A program made the position numbers and the translations under genes. The notes below the pieces were generated by a model. It did no database searches and was not told the DNA's origin. It saw only the letters and a program-made list of their open reading frames with translations. This document shows positions 32,273 to 41,464 of a stretch of 64,000 nucleotides of DNA, piece after piece; the stretch's first letter is position 1, and every line of letters starts with the position of its first letter. This DNA comes from Streptomyces sp. NBC_00370 (GTDB lineage Bacteria; Actinomycetota; Actinomycetes; Streptomycetales; Streptomycetaceae): NCBI RefSeq assembly GCF_036084755.1, contig NZ_CP107968.1, positions 7,386,001 through 7,450,000 on the forward strand. The letters run 5' to 3'.

Positions 32273-34360
32273 ATGGTTGATCGGGCAGCAGGTCCCCTGT
32301 CGCTCCCCGACGACTGGCCCGCCCACCCGGACCTGAGCCTGTCGCTCAACCGCATGGGCACCTTCGACTGGGATCTCGACAGAGAACTGATGCATCTGGA
32401 CGGGCCGGCCCTCGAGGTCTTCGACCTGCGTCCCGACGAATTCGACGGCACGCCCGGCGGACTCGCCGTGCGGGTGTCGGCCGAGGAGGCCGGCCGGCTC
32501 GCCGGTGTCGTGAAGCAGGCGCTGAAGGACGGCAGCGAGGCGTACGGCTCCTACATGCGGATCAGGCACCGGGACGGTTCGCTGCACTGGGCCCACACCC
32601 AGGGCTGCATCAGGCGCGACGCCGACAACCGGCCGCACCGCGTCATCGGCATCGTCAGGGACGCCGCCCAGGAGCTGGCCGACTCCACGGCGCGGCTCGA
32701 ACTCGACGCGGTCCGGCGGGTGCAGACCAGCGTCGTCGAGAGCACCACCGCCGCGCTGGCCCACGCGCGGACCGTGCGGGACGTCATCGACGTACTGACC
32801 GAGTCGCACGGCCTGGAACACCTCGGCGCCACCAGCCTGGTCATGGGGCTGCTGGAGTCGGGCCGCATCCATCTCGTCGCCGAGGGCCCGGAGGGCTCGT
32901 TCGTGCCCGGCACCCGGATCACCCGGATCGACGACCAGTACCCGATGAGCGAGGCCGTGCGCACGCTCAGCCCGCGCTTCATCGAGTCGGCCGAGGAATT
33001 CGCCGCCTACTACCCGGTGCTGTGGCCGCACATCAGCGATCTGGGTATCACGGCCGCCGCCTACCTCCCGCTGATCGCCCAGGGCCGCCCCATCGGGGCG
33101 CTCGGGCTGCTCTACGGCGACAAGAACGGCTTCAACGCCGAGGACCGCAACCTGCTCGTGGCCCTCGGCAGCAGCATCGCCCAGAGCCTCCAACGCGCCA
33201 TGCTCTTCGAGCAGGAGCACGACCTCGCCGAGGGGCTCCAGCAGGCCATGCTGCCGCGCCGGATCCCCGCGGTGCCCGGCGCCCAGATCGCGGTCCGCTA
33301 CCGCTCGGCCCGGCTCGGCAGGGACATCGGCGGTGACTGGTACGACGTGATCCCGCTGCCCGGCGGCCGGATCGGCGCCGTCATCGGCGACGTCCAGGGC
33401 CACGACACCCACGCCGCCGCCGTCATGGGCCAGCTGCGTATCGTGCTGCGCGCGTACGCGGCGGAGGGGCACCCGCCCGCCACCGTGATGGCGCGCGCCT
33501 CGGTCTTCCTGCACGAACTCGACACCGACCGCTTCGCCACCTGCACCTACGCGGAGGCCGACCTGACGACCGGCGTGGTCCAGCTCGTCAGGGCGGGACA
33601 CGTCGACCCGCTGCTGCGCGACACCGACGGCAGCTGCCGCCGCCTCCCGGTGCCCGGCGGGATGCCGCTGGGCCTCTCGGCCCTCTTCGGCCAACTTGAC
33701 TACCCGGTCAAGACCCTCGAACTCGACCCGGGCCAGACCATGCTGCTGTACACCGACGGACTCGTGGAGCAGCCGGGCGCCGACCTCGACGACGGCATGC
33801 AGCTGCTCGCCGCGCTCGTCCGCGACGGGCCGCACGACCTCCAGGTACTGGCCGACCAGCTCTGCGACCTGGTGGAGGAGCGCGGCGGCGAGGACGACGT
33901 CGCCGTACTGCTGCTGCGCCGCAGGGGCGCCTACACGCCGGAGACCGGAGGCAGGCTCCAGCAGCACGTCGCCCAGAACGACCCGGAGGCGCTCAGGTCG
34001 GCCCGGCAGATGATCAGGGCGGCGGTGGGCGCCTGGGCGGCCAGGGAACGCTCGGACGAGATCGAACTGACCGCGGACGAGCTGATCACCAACGCGCTGA
34101 TGCACACCGACGGCGGCGCCGTCGTCACCGTACGCGTGCTCACCAACTCCGAGCGGCGGCTGCGGGTCGAGGTCGAGGACCGGTCGAGCGTGCTGCCGCG
34201 CCGGCGCGAGGCCACCGACTCGGGAGTCTCGGGCCGCGGGCTCATGCTCGTGGACGGGCTGGCCGACGCATGGGGTGTGGAGTCCCGCGGCAGCGGCAAA
34301 TGCGTGTGGTGCGAATTCGCCGTTCCGCACCGACCTTCCAGGACATGGGGAACTTCTTGA
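32273..34360 (+). CDS. PAS-GAF-SpoIIE phosphatase-HATPase regulator
   Basis: 695 aa, cytosolic. Domains in order: PAS (about 20-140; GSYMRIRHRDGSLHWAHTQG), GAF (about 160-310), PP2C-like SpoIIE phosphatase (about 325-550; RDIGGDWYDVIPLPGGRIGA, GDVQGHDTHAA, LLYTDGLVEQPG, GGEDDVAVLLL) and a C-terminal histidine-kinase-like ATPase of the anti-sigma/RsbW type (ELTADELITNALMHTDGG, GRGLMLVDGLADAWG). Such proteins set the phosphorylation state of an anti-anti-sigma factor in response to a sensory input; streptomycetes have dozens. The acyltransferase start overlaps its stop by 4 bp. The partner is not encoded nearby. Confidence 0.92.
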   Translation: MVDRAAGPLSLPDDWPAHPDLSLSLNRMGTFDWDLDRELMHLDGPALEVFDLRPDEFDGTPGGLAVRVSAEEAGRLAGVVKQALKDGSEAYGSYMRIRHRDGSLHWAHTQGCIRRDADNRPHRVIGIVRDAAQELADSTARLELDAVRRVQTSVVESTTAALAHARTVRDVIDVLTESHGLEHLGATSLVMGLLESGRIHLVAEGPEGSFVPGTRITRIDDQYPMSEAVRTLSPRFIESAEEFAAYYPVLWPHISDLGITAAAYLPLIAQGRPIGALGLLYGDKNGFNAEDRNLLVALGSSIAQSLQRAMLFEQEHDLAEGLQQAMLPRRIPAVPGAQIAVRYRSARLGRDIGGDWYDVIPLPGGRIGAVIGDVQGHDTHAAAVMGQLRIVLRAYAAEGHPPATVMARASVFLHELDTDRFATCTYAEADLTTGVVQLVRAGHVDPLLRDTDGSCRRLPVPGGMPLGLSALFGQLDYPVKTLELDPGQTMLLYTDGLVEQPGADLDDGMQLLAALVRDGPHDLQVLADQLCDLVEERGGEDDVAVLLLRRRGAYTPETGGRLQQHVAQNDPEALRSARQMIRAAVGAWAARERSDEIELTADELITNALMHTDGGAVVTVRVLTNSERRLRVEVEDRSSVLPRRREATDSGVSGRGLMLVDGLADAWGVESRGSGKCVWCEFAVPHRPSRTWGTS

Positions 34361-35790
34361 CCGCCGACCTGACCACCGAACCGATCACGACCGCGGCACC
34401 GACGGCGGGGCCTGACCCGGCGCGCGGCGCCGACCCGGCCGGCGATCCGATCGCCGAGCGGCTGACCCCGCTCGACCTGGCCTTCTGGCACCTCGAATCC
34501 GCCGAGCACCCCATGCACCTCGGCGCACTCGCGCTGTTCGAGCCGGGACCGGGCGCGGCCACCGTGCGCGACCTGCTCGCCGCGCGCGCCGCGGCCGTCC
34601 CCCGGCTGCGGATGCGGGTACGCGACGTGCTGCTCCCGGTGGGCGCCGCCGCCTGGGCCGTGGACCGGGACTTCGACGTCACCCGGCACGTACGGCCGCT
34701 GACCCTGCCGGAGGGCGACTTCGCCACCGAGGTGACCCGGCTCGCCGGCGAGCTGATGGAACGGCCGCTGGAGCGCGGGGTGCCGCCCTGGGAGATGTAC
34801 GTGCTGACGCCGCCGGGCGACCGCGAGACCGAGCGGCCCTTCGCCGTGCTGGTCAAGCTGCACCACGCGCTCGCCGACGGGATGCGGGCCGTCGCCATCG
34901 GCGCCGGGATCTTCGACCAGATCGCCGACGTGCGGACGGCCGGAGTACGGCGCGCGCGGCCCGTGCCGCCCCGGTCCTGGCTGCCGGGGCCCGGCCGGGT
35001 CGCTGCGCTGGCCAGGGAGCGCTTCACCGACCTGGGCAGGGCTGTCGGGATCGGCGCCTCCGTCGTACGGGCGGGCAGGTTCGACCCGTACGGCGTCTCC
35101 GCGCTCACCGCCGGGTCCAGCGGCACCCGGCAGCTCGGCACCGCCGTGCTGGACCTGGACGATGTGCGGCGCGTGCGCAGAGCGGCGGGAGGCAGCGCCA
35201 ACGACGTCCTGCTGGCGACCGTGGCGGGGGCGCTGCGGCGCTGGATGCTCGGCCGGGGCGAACTGCTGCCCACGGCGCCGCCGCGCGCCCTGGTGCCGGT
35301 CTCCCGGCGCCGCCCCGGCAGCCCGGCGGGCTCGGCCAACAGCCTCTCCGCCTATCTGCTGGGACTGCCCGTCACCGAGGCCGACCCGCTGGCCCGGCTG
35401 CGCGCCGTGCGCAGGGAGATGGAGCGCAACAAGGCCGAGGGCCCCTCGCGCGGCGCGGGCGCCGTCGCCGTACTCGCCGGGCAGCTGCCGCCGCTGGCCC
35501 ACCGGCTCGGCGCGCCACTGGCCGGCAGCGCCGCCAGATTCCTCTTCGACATCCTCGTCACGAGCGTGCCGCTGCCGCGCTCCGCGCTCTCGCTCGGCGG
35601 GTGCCCGCTGAGCGAGATCTACCCCCTCGCGCCGCTCGCGCGCGGCCAGTCCCTGGCCGTCGGCCTGTCCTCGTACGGCGGCCGGGTGCACGTGGGTCTG
35701 GTCGCCGACGGCAAAGCCGTCCCCGACCTGGGCGCGCTGGCCGGATCGCTGCACGCCGAACTGGCCGAGCTGGTCCAGGTCACCCGGTAG
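34357..35790 (+). CDS. Wax ester synthase/diacylglycerol acyltransferase (WS/DGAT)
   Basis: 477 aa. The active-site motif HHxxxDG is present as HHALADG (169-175) with the usual flank VKLHHALADGMRAV. The N-terminal LTPLDLAFWHLESAEHPMHL and the C-terminal TSVPLPR match bacterial acyl-CoA:DAG acyltransferases that make storage triacylglycerol. TTG at 34357 is chosen: GGGGA lies 5 nt upstream and TTGA overlaps the stop of the preceding gene. An in-frame ATG at 34345 has no usable spacing. Coupling to a stress-type regulator gene is notable but may be chance. Confidence 0.88.
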   Translation: MTADLTTEPITTAAPTAGPDPARGADPAGDPIAERLTPLDLAFWHLESAEHPMHLGALALFEPGPGAATVRDLLAARAAAVPRLRMRVRDVLLPVGAAAWAVDRDFDVTRHVRPLTLPEGDFATEVTRLAGELMERPLERGVPPWEMYVLTPPGDRETERPFAVLVKLHHALADGMRAVAIGAGIFDQIADVRTAGVRRARPVPPRSWLPGPGRVAALARERFTDLGRAVGIGASVVRAGRFDPYGVSALTAGSSGTRQLGTAVLDLDDVRRVRRAAGGSANDVLLATVAGALRRWMLGRGELLPTAPPRALVPVSRRRPGSPAGSANSLSAYLLGLPVTEADPLARLRAVRREMERNKAEGPSRGAGAVAVLAGQLPPLAHRLGAPLAGSAARFLFDILVTSVPLPRSALSLGGCPLSEIYPLAPLARGQSLAVGLSSYGGRVHVGLVADGKAVPDLGALAGSLHAELAELVQVTR

Positions 35791-35963
35791 AGTCGGGCCG
35801 GCAGAGCCGATAGATCGGACTGCTCAACCGCAAGAGCCCCATAAACAGCTGCCTCACAGGTGTTGACGCCGTCCAGTCATCCGATGAATATTCGTCCTGA
35901 TTGACGGCGCGGTGATCGACGACAGAGCGGTCGGCGACGGAACCCTCAGGAGGCGGCAGCGGT

Positions 35964-36953
35964 ATGCGGCACACCACGCTCGGAAGCGGTCCGGTCCAGG
36001 TGACCGAACTGTCCTTCGGAGCCGCCGGGATCGGCAATCTGTACACCCCGGTGGCGCCCGAGCACGCCCGGGCCGCGATCGACGCGGCCTGGGACGCGGG
36101 CATCCGCTACTTCGACACCGCGCCGCACTACGGCACCGGGCTCTCGGAGCGCCGTACGGGCGAGGCGCTGCGCGCCAGGCCCAGGGACGAGTACACCGTC
36201 TCCACCAAGGCGGGCAGGCTGCTGGAGCCCGTCCCCGCCGGGACAACGGCGCCTGCCGCCGACGACCTCGCCAACGGCTTCGCCGTCCCCGCCACGCACC
36301 GCCGCGTCTGGGACTTCAGCGCCGACGGGATACGCCGGAGCATCGAGGACAGCCTGGAGCGGCTCGGCCTCGACCGCATCGACATCGTCTACCTGCACGA
36401 CCCGGACGACCACGAGGAAGCGGCCTTCGAAGAGGCGTACCCGGCGCTGGAGAAGCTGCGCGCCGAAGGGGTCGTCGGGGCGATAGGCGCCGGCATGAAC
36501 CAGACCGCGATGCTCACCCGCTTCCTGCGGGAGACGGACGTCGACGTGGTCCTGTGCGCGGGACGCTTCACCCTGCTCGACAACAGCGCGCTCACCGCGC
36601 TGCTCCCCGAGGCCGCGGCGCGCGGCAAGAGCGTCGTCGCCGGCGGGGTCTTCAACTCGGGCCTGCTCGCCGACCCGCGCCCCGGCGCGACGTACGACTA
36701 CGCCACCGCCCCCCAGGAACTGGTCGAGCGGGCCCAGCGGATCGACACCGTGACCCGCCGCCACGGAGTGCCGCTGCGCGCCGCTGCCCTGCACTACCCG
36801 CTGCGCCACCCGGCCGTCGCGAGCGTGCTCGTCGGCGCCCGGTCGGCCGACGAGGCGCGGGACGCCGCCGAGCAGTTCGGCCGTACCGTCCCCGACGACC
36901 TGTGGGCCGAACTGCGCGCCGAAGGGCTGCTCACCGAGGACGGAGCCGCGTGA
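35964..36953 (+). CDS. Aldo/keto reductase (aldose 1-dehydrogenase type)
   Basis: 329 aa TIM-barrel. The catalytic tetrad residues are visible: Asp in RYFDTAPHYGTGLSE, the Tyr in the same stretch, Lys in TVSTKAG and a His in the VYLHDPDDH region. The sequence is of the L-fucose/D-threo-aldose dehydrogenase branch (VVAGGVFNSGLLADPRPGAT). ATG at 35964 follows AGGAGG about 10 nt upstream. The next gene encodes a lactonase-type amidohydrolase, so the pair could oxidise a sugar to its lactone and open it. No transporter or regulator is adjacent. Confidence 0.85.
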   Translation: MRHTTLGSGPVQVTELSFGAAGIGNLYTPVAPEHARAAIDAAWDAGIRYFDTAPHYGTGLSERRTGEALRARPRDEYTVSTKAGRLLEPVPAGTTAPAADDLANGFAVPATHRRVWDFSADGIRRSIEDSLERLGLDRIDIVYLHDPDDHEEAAFEEAYPALEKLRAEGVVGAIGAGMNQTAMLTRFLRETDVDVVLCAGRFTLLDNSALTALLPEAAARGKSVVAGGVFNSGLLADPRPGATYDYATAPQELVERAQRIDTVTRRHGVPLRAAALHYPLRHPAVASVLVGARSADEARDAAEQFGRTVPDDLWAELRAEGLLTEDGAA

Positions 36954-37804
36954 TGAACCCGCCGGACATCGTGGACGCGCACCACCACATCTGGGATCTG
37001 TCCGTACGCGACCAGGAATGGCTCGACGGGCCCGAGATGGCCCCCATCCGGCGGGACTTCTCCCTCGGCGACCTCGAACCCGAGGCGCGCGCGGCGGGGG
37101 TGAGCGCGACCGTACTCGTCCAGACCGTCACCGTCGCAGCCGAGACCCCCGAGTTCCTGGCGGTGGCCGCCACCAGCGACCTGGTGGCCGGCGTCGTCGG
37201 CTGGACCGACCTGACCGCCCCGGACATCGCCGACACGCTCGCCGCGCTGCGCGCCCGGCCCGGCGGCGCGAAGCTGACCGGGATCCGGCACCAGATCCAG
37301 GGCGAGCCCGACCCCGAGTGGGTGCTGCGCCCCGAGGTCAAGCGCGGCCTCGCGGCCGTCGCCGCGGCGGGGCTCGTCTACGACCTGGTCGTCCTGCCGC
37401 ACCAGATGCCCGCCGCCGCCCGCGTCGCCGACCTGCTGCCCGGGCTCACGTTCGTACTCGACCACGCGGGCAAGCCGCCGATCGCGGCGGGATCCATCGA
37501 ACCCTGGGCGCACCACGTCAGAACCCTCGCCGCCCGGCCCAACACCGTGTGCAAGCTCTCCGGACTCGTCACCGAGGCGGACTGGGGCACCTGGACGGCG
37601 AACGGGCTGCGGCCGTACGCCGACACCGTGATCGAGGCGTTCGGCCCCGACCGGCTGATGTTCGGCTCCGACTGGCCGGTCTGCCGGCTCGCCGCCTCGT
37701 ACACCGAGGTGCTGGAGGCGGCGGGCACCGTGACGGACGCGCTCAGCGACGACGAGCGCGCCGCCGTCTTCGGCGGTACTGCGCGGCGCGTCTACGCGCT
37801 CTGA
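36953..37804 (+). CDS. Amidohydrolase family protein (L-fuconolactonase-like)
   Basis: 283 aa. Metal-site motifs DAHHHIWDL at the N-terminus, FVLDHAGKPPI in the middle and FGSDWPVCRL near the end are those of the amidohydrolase_2 lactonases (L-fucono- or L-rhamnonolactonase). The ATG shares the last base of the stop of the aldo/keto reductase gene (TGATG), so the two are translated together. The expected reaction is hydrolysis of the aldonolactone made by that enzyme. Confidence 0.85.
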   Translation: MNPPDIVDAHHHIWDLSVRDQEWLDGPEMAPIRRDFSLGDLEPEARAAGVSATVLVQTVTVAAETPEFLAVAATSDLVAGVVGWTDLTAPDIADTLAALRARPGGAKLTGIRHQIQGEPDPEWVLRPEVKRGLAAVAAAGLVYDLVVLPHQMPAAARVADLLPGLTFVLDHAGKPPIAAGSIEPWAHHVRTLAARPNTVCKLSGLVTEADWGTWTANGLRPYADTVIEAFGPDRLMFGSDWPVCRLAASYTEVLEAAGTVTDALSDDERAAVFGGTARRVYAL

Positions 37805-37823
37805 CGGTCCCGCCGTAGGGCCG

Positions 37824-38531
37824 CTACACGGTCTGGACGGGGCCCTCACCGCCCAGCAGGGCGCGCCGCACCACGTCGGGGAAGGGGCCGAGGCCGAGCA
37901 GCGCCGTGACACAGCTCGTGGCCAGCGTGTGCCAGACCCCGGCCCTGCGCAGCATCGCGTGATCGCCGTGCGCGAGCAGTACGGCGCCGGCCTCGGCGCC
38001 CACCGCGCGGGCGCGCGCCACCAGCGCGACGCTGCCGCGCGGATCGGTCACCCGGTCGCTCTCGCCGTGCAGCAGCACCACCCGGCGGCCGGTCAGCGCA
38101 TCTACCGGTTCGTCGGGCGGGCACCACGGCGCGAGCCCCACCACGCCGCTGACCAGGTCGTGGCCGGCCGCCGACAGCGCCGCACGCGCGCCCATCGAGT
38201 GCCCGAGCAGCACCACGGGCACGCTGCCCGCGAGCAGCGCCAGCTCGTCCAGCGCCCGGCGCGCGTCACGCGCCGCGTCGGCGCGGCTGCCGTTCCAGCC
38301 CCGGTAGCGGTAGCGCACCCGGCCCACCAGCACGTCCTGTCCCTCGGTCGCCCGCAGCACGGCCCGGGTGAAGGGCCGCAGCCGGGCCCCCGGCAGATTC
38401 AGCCGGGTCGGCGGTTCCTCGCCGTCGGCGCGGCCTCCGTGCAGCAGGAGGACGGCCGCTCGCGGGCGGGCGACCGTTCTGTCGAGGAGCAGCGCGGGCT
38501 GCACGGTGGCGTGACGATCGCGTACAAGCAC
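37824..38531 (-). CDS. Alpha/beta hydrolase
   Basis: 235 aa. Nucleophile elbow GHSMGARAAL; Asp in HGESDRVTDP; His in LAHGDHAML. The small cap-free form resembles dienelactone-hydrolase-type or dipeptidyl-peptidase-like hydrolases. GTG at 38531 has AAAGGAAG 7 nt upstream; a GTG 33 bp further up lies before that site. Substrate unknown. Confidence 0.8.
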   Translation of the reverse strand: MLVRDRHATVQPALLLDRTVARPRAAVLLLHGGRADGEEPPTRLNLPGARLRPFTRAVLRATEGQDVLVGRVRYRYRGWNGSRADAARDARRALDELALLAGSVPVVLLGHSMGARAALSAAGHDLVSGVVGLAPWCPPDEPVDALTGRRVVLLHGESDRVTDPRGSVALVARARAVGAEAGAVLLAHGDHAMLRRAGVWHTLATSCVTALLGLGPFPDVVRRALLGGEGPVQTV

Positions 38532-38593
38532 CTGTGGTCTTCCTTTCACCGGCTCGCCGGGCAACCGCTCGGGGCGTGCGGCACGCTTGAAGC

Positions 38594-39460
38594 ATGCCGG
38601 AAGTACCCGAAGTCGAAGCGCTGCGAGAATTCCTCGACGGCCATCTGGTGGGCAAGCGGATCGTGCGCGTCCTGCCTCTGACGGTCAATGTCCTCAAGAC
38701 CTATGATCCGCCGCTCACCGCCCTGGAGGGCGAGAGTGTCACCGCCGTCGGGCGGCGGGGTAAATATCTTGACATCGTCGCGGGCGAAGCGGGGCTGCAT
38801 CTCGCGATTCATCTGGCCCGCGCCGGATGGCTGCGCTGGAAGGACTCCTTCCCGCCCGCGCCGCCCCGGCCTGGCAAGGGCCCGCTCGCGCTGCGGACCG
38901 TGCTGGCCGAGGGGGACGGCTTCGACCTGACGGAGGCGGGGACGACCAAACGCCTCGCCGTGCATCTCGTACGCGACCTGGCGGATGTGCCCGCCATCAG
39001 GACGCTCGGTCCCGAGCCGCTCGACGACTCCTTCGACCGTGACGCCTTCGCCCGGCTGCTCGCGGGGGAGCGGCGGCAGCTCAAGGGGGCGCTGCGCGAC
39101 CAGCGGCTGATCGCCGGGATCGGCAACGCGTACAGCGACGAGATCCTGCACGCGGCGAAGATGTCGCCCTTCAAGCCCGTGCACAACCTCACCGAGGACG
39201 AGGTCACCACCCTCTACGAGGCGATGCGCACCACCCTGACCGAGGCGGTCGAACGGTCGCGCGGCGTGGCGGCGGGACGGCTCAAGGCGGAGAAGAAGAG
39301 CGGGCTGCGGGTGCACGGCCGCGCGGGCGAGGCCTGCCCGGTCTGCGGCGACACCATCAGGGAAGTGTCCTTCAGCGACTCGTCGTTGCAGTACTGCCCC
39401 ACCTGTCAGACGGGCGGCAAACCGCTCGCCGACCGGCGGCTGTCCCGGCTGCTCAAGTAG
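38594..39460 (+). CDS. DNA glycosylase, Fpg/Nei family
   Basis: 288 aa. The N-terminus MPEVPEVEAL supplies the catalytic proline (after Met removal) and Glu; the Lys of the hydrophobic loop is in GRRGKYLDIV. The helix-two-turn-helix region is QRLIAGIGNAYSDEILHAA, and a C-terminal zinc finger follows (CPVCGDTIREVSFSDSSLQY, then CPTCQTGG). This combination excises oxidised bases and cuts the strand. Streptomycetes have several paralogues; whether this one prefers 8-oxoguanine (Fpg) or pyrimidines (Nei) cannot be told here, so no symbol is given. Confidence 0.9.
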   Translation: MPEVPEVEALREFLDGHLVGKRIVRVLPLTVNVLKTYDPPLTALEGESVTAVGRRGKYLDIVAGEAGLHLAIHLARAGWLRWKDSFPPAPPRPGKGPLALRTVLAEGDGFDLTEAGTTKRLAVHLVRDLADVPAIRTLGPEPLDDSFDRDAFARLLAGERRQLKGALRDQRLIAGIGNAYSDEILHAAKMSPFKPVHNLTEDEVTTLYEAMRTTLTEAVERSRGVAAGRLKAEKKSGLRVHGRAGEACPVCGDTIREVSFSDSSLQYCPTCQTGGKPLADRRLSRLLK

Positions 39461-39491
39461 GACGGCGCCTGCTGGGCCAGCCGCGCCCTTC

Positions 39492-40178
39492 TCACGGCGG
39501 TGCGGCGCCGTGTCCCGTGCCGCGTTCCGTGAGCGTCACCAGCCGTCTGCCGTCGGAGGCTTGTACCTCGAAGTGGTCGATCTGGTCCGGCTGCAGCGCG
39601 GCGCCGCCCCGGGTGACCAGCGGCTTCGGCTGCCCCGCCGGCGCCGCCCAGGTCGTCACCGTCTCCCGCGACCCGTCCCGGCCCACCGCGACCAGCGCGC
39701 AGCTGCCCGGGGCGACGGGACGGCTCAGCTCGAATGCGACATCCGTTCCCCACGCCTTCGCTGCGGCGGTCACCACGGCCGCCGTCCCCGTACCTCCGTC
39801 GGACGCCGTCCAGCGCACGCTTTCGCCGGGGCCGCCGCCGGGCGCCGCAGCCAGCGCGCCCAGCGGCCCGCCCACCGCCAGCACGGCGGCGGCCGCCACC
39901 AGCAGCAGCCGCCGTGTCTTGCGTCTGCCGCGCACCGCGTCCGCCCGCTCCAGCAGCCGGTACAGCAGCTCCTGCCCGGCGACGGCGACCGGCGCGACGC
40001 CTGCGGGCGTCTGCCGCGCGTACGCGTCGAGTTGCGTCCGCACCGCACCGAACCCGTCAAGCCGCAGGGCGCAACTCGGACACTCCATGAGGTGATCCTC
40101 GAAGCGGAAGGCGTCGGCGGCATCGAGCACACCGAGTGCGTAGGCGCCGACATCGCGATGGAGATCCAGGGTCCGCAT
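39492..40178 (-). CDS. Putative anti-sigma factor (zf-HC2, one membrane segment)
   Basis: 228 aa. The N-terminal HxxxCxxC zinc module is FEDHLMECPSCALRLDGFG (H30-C37 region). A membrane segment follows (RLLLVAAAAVLAVGGPLGAL, about 98-118), then a secreted domain with the anti-sigma-K-like style VTTWAAPAGQPKPLVTRGG. The layout is that of membrane-bound anti-ECF sigma factors. No ECF sigma gene is adjacent: its neighbours are a glycosylase and a divergent response regulator, so the partner must be elsewhere. Confidence 0.8.
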   Translation of the reverse strand: MRTLDLHRDVGAYALGVLDAADAFRFEDHLMECPSCALRLDGFGAVRTQLDAYARQTPAGVAPVAVAGQELLYRLLERADAVRGRRKTRRLLLVAAAAVLAVGGPLGALAAAPGGGPGESVRWTASDGGTGTAAVVTAAAKAWGTDVAFELSRPVAPGSCALVAVGRDGSRETVTTWAAPAGQPKPLVTRGGAALQPDQIDHFEVQASDGRRLVTLTERGTGHGAAPP

Positions 40179-40231
40179 GCCGTCTGGTACGGAACGCGGC
40201 CGCAAATCACTCAAGCCGGTGCCCGGCCGCC

Positions 40232-40237
40232 TACACT
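40232..40237 (+). promoter_or_regulatory. -10 box for a leaderless response-regulator transcript
   Basis: TACACT ends 8 nt before the ATG of the LytTR regulator. There is no purine-rich site in between, so the mRNA probably starts at the start codon. Confidence 0.5.
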
Positions 40238-40245
40238 CCGGCGTC

Positions 40246-40995
40246 ATGTTGCGCGTACTGGCTGTGGACGACGAAGAACCGGCCCTCGAAGAGCTGCTGT
40301 ACCTGCTCCGTGCCGATCCTCGGATCACCGCGGCCGAGGGCGCCACCAGCGCGACCGAGGCGCTGCGTCTGATCGGGGCCGCGCTGGAGGCGGGTCCCGG
40401 CGAGGACGCGGCAGTCGACGTGGTCTTCCTCGACATCCACATGGCGGGACTCACCGGCCTCGACGTGGCCCGGCTGCTGGCCGGCTTCGCGGAGCCGCCG
40501 CTGATCGTCTTCGTCACCGCCCACGAGGGCTTCGCCGTCCAGGCGTTCGACCTGAAGGCCGTCGACTACGTGCTCAAACCGGTCCGCAGGGAACGGCTCG
40601 CCGAAGCCGTGCGGCGCGTCGCCGAACTGGTGGGGGAGCGGACCCCGCTGGCCGCCGCCCACAGCGACCAGATCCCCGTCGAACTCGGCGGCGTCATCCG
40701 GTTCGTGTCCGTCGAGGACATCGCGTACGCCGAGGCGCAGGGCGACTACGCCCGGCTGCACACCGAGACCGGCAGCCATCTGGTCCGGGTCCCGCTCACC
40801 ACCCTGGAGGAGCGCTGGCGTAGCCGAGGCTTCGTCCGGATCCACCGCCGCCATCTGGTCGCCCTCGCCAGGATCGACGAACTGCGGCTGGACGCGGGGG
40901 CGATGAGCGTACGGGTCGGCGCGGCCGAACTCGCCGTCAGCAGACGGCACGCGCGCGCCCTGCGGGACCTGCTGATGCGCAGGACCGGCCGCTGA
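40246..40995 (+). CDS. LytTR-family response regulator
   Basis: 249 aa. Receiver domain with acidic pocket VDDEEPA, phospho-acceptor D63 in FLDIHMAG, Thr in VFVTAHEG and Lys in YVLKPVRRE. The LytTR DNA-binding domain fills about 143-245 (IRFVSVEDIAYAEAQGDYAR, FVRIHRRHLVAL). ATG at 40246 appears leaderless. Three genes downstream in the same direction is a LytS-like kinase, its likely partner, with a symporter between them. Confidence 0.93.
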   Translation: MLRVLAVDDEEPALEELLYLLRADPRITAAEGATSATEALRLIGAALEAGPGEDAAVDVVFLDIHMAGLTGLDVARLLAGFAEPPLIVFVTAHEGFAVQAFDLKAVDYVLKPVRRERLAEAVRRVAELVGERTPLAAAHSDQIPVELGGVIRFVSVEDIAYAEAQGDYARLHTETGSHLVRVPLTTLEERWRSRGFVRIHRRHLVALARIDELRLDAGAMSVRVGAAELAVSRRHARALRDLLMRRTGR

Positions 40996-41089
40996 CCGGC
41001 GCGCACGATCTTCCCCGGGCGTCGGCGGCGCCCGTACACTCCGGGCCCGGACACTACAGTGCGGTGGTGACGACGGGGGAGGGGACGCC

Positions 41090-41464
41090 ATGACGGGGGA
41101 GGTGCCCCGGCAGGCCGCGCCCCGGCGCGAGGTCGTCACCGGCGAGCCCCGCAGGGTACGGCCGCTGCCCCGCTACCGCGCGCAGGCGGAGATCGACGAA
41201 CAGACCGCGCTCGGCGACGCGTACGTACGCTCCCTGATGCGCAGTCAACTCCGGGCTGGAATGTCCGCGTTCGCCGTTCTCGCGCTGGTCGCAGGAACCC
41301 TGCCGCTGGCCTTCGCTGCGCTGAGTCAGCGGGCCGTCGTGTGGGTGGTGCTCGGCTTCGCCGCGTATCCGCTGCTCACCCTGCTCGGCTGGTGGTACGT
41401 ACGGCGCGCCGAGCGCAACGAACGCGACTTCGCCCGGCTCGTGAAGGGCCGGCCGCCGCCGTGA
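41090..41464 (+). CDS. Small two-segment membrane protein of the symporter operon
   Basis: 124 aa. A soluble N-terminus (EIDEQTALGDAYVRSLMRSQ) is followed by two membrane segments (about 60-82 and 86-103) and a basic end. Position and layout resemble the DUF485/YjcH-type partners of acetate symporters, although the sequence is diverged. ATG at 41090 follows GGGGGAGGGG. Its stop overlaps the symporter start (GTGA). It is probably an accessory subunit; exact role unknown. Confidence 0.75.
   Translation: MTGEVPRQAAPRREVVTGEPRRVRPLPRYRAQAEIDEQTALGDAYVRSLMRSQLRAGMSAFAVLALVAGTLPLAFAALSQRAVVWVVLGFAAYPLLTLLGWWYVRRAERNERDFARLVKGRPPP

Noticed and set aside
32201..34330. Very long minus-strand open frame (709 codons) opposite the SpoIIE-type gene
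   Set aside because: No recognisable domain and biased composition. The plus-strand gene has four complete domains in frame.
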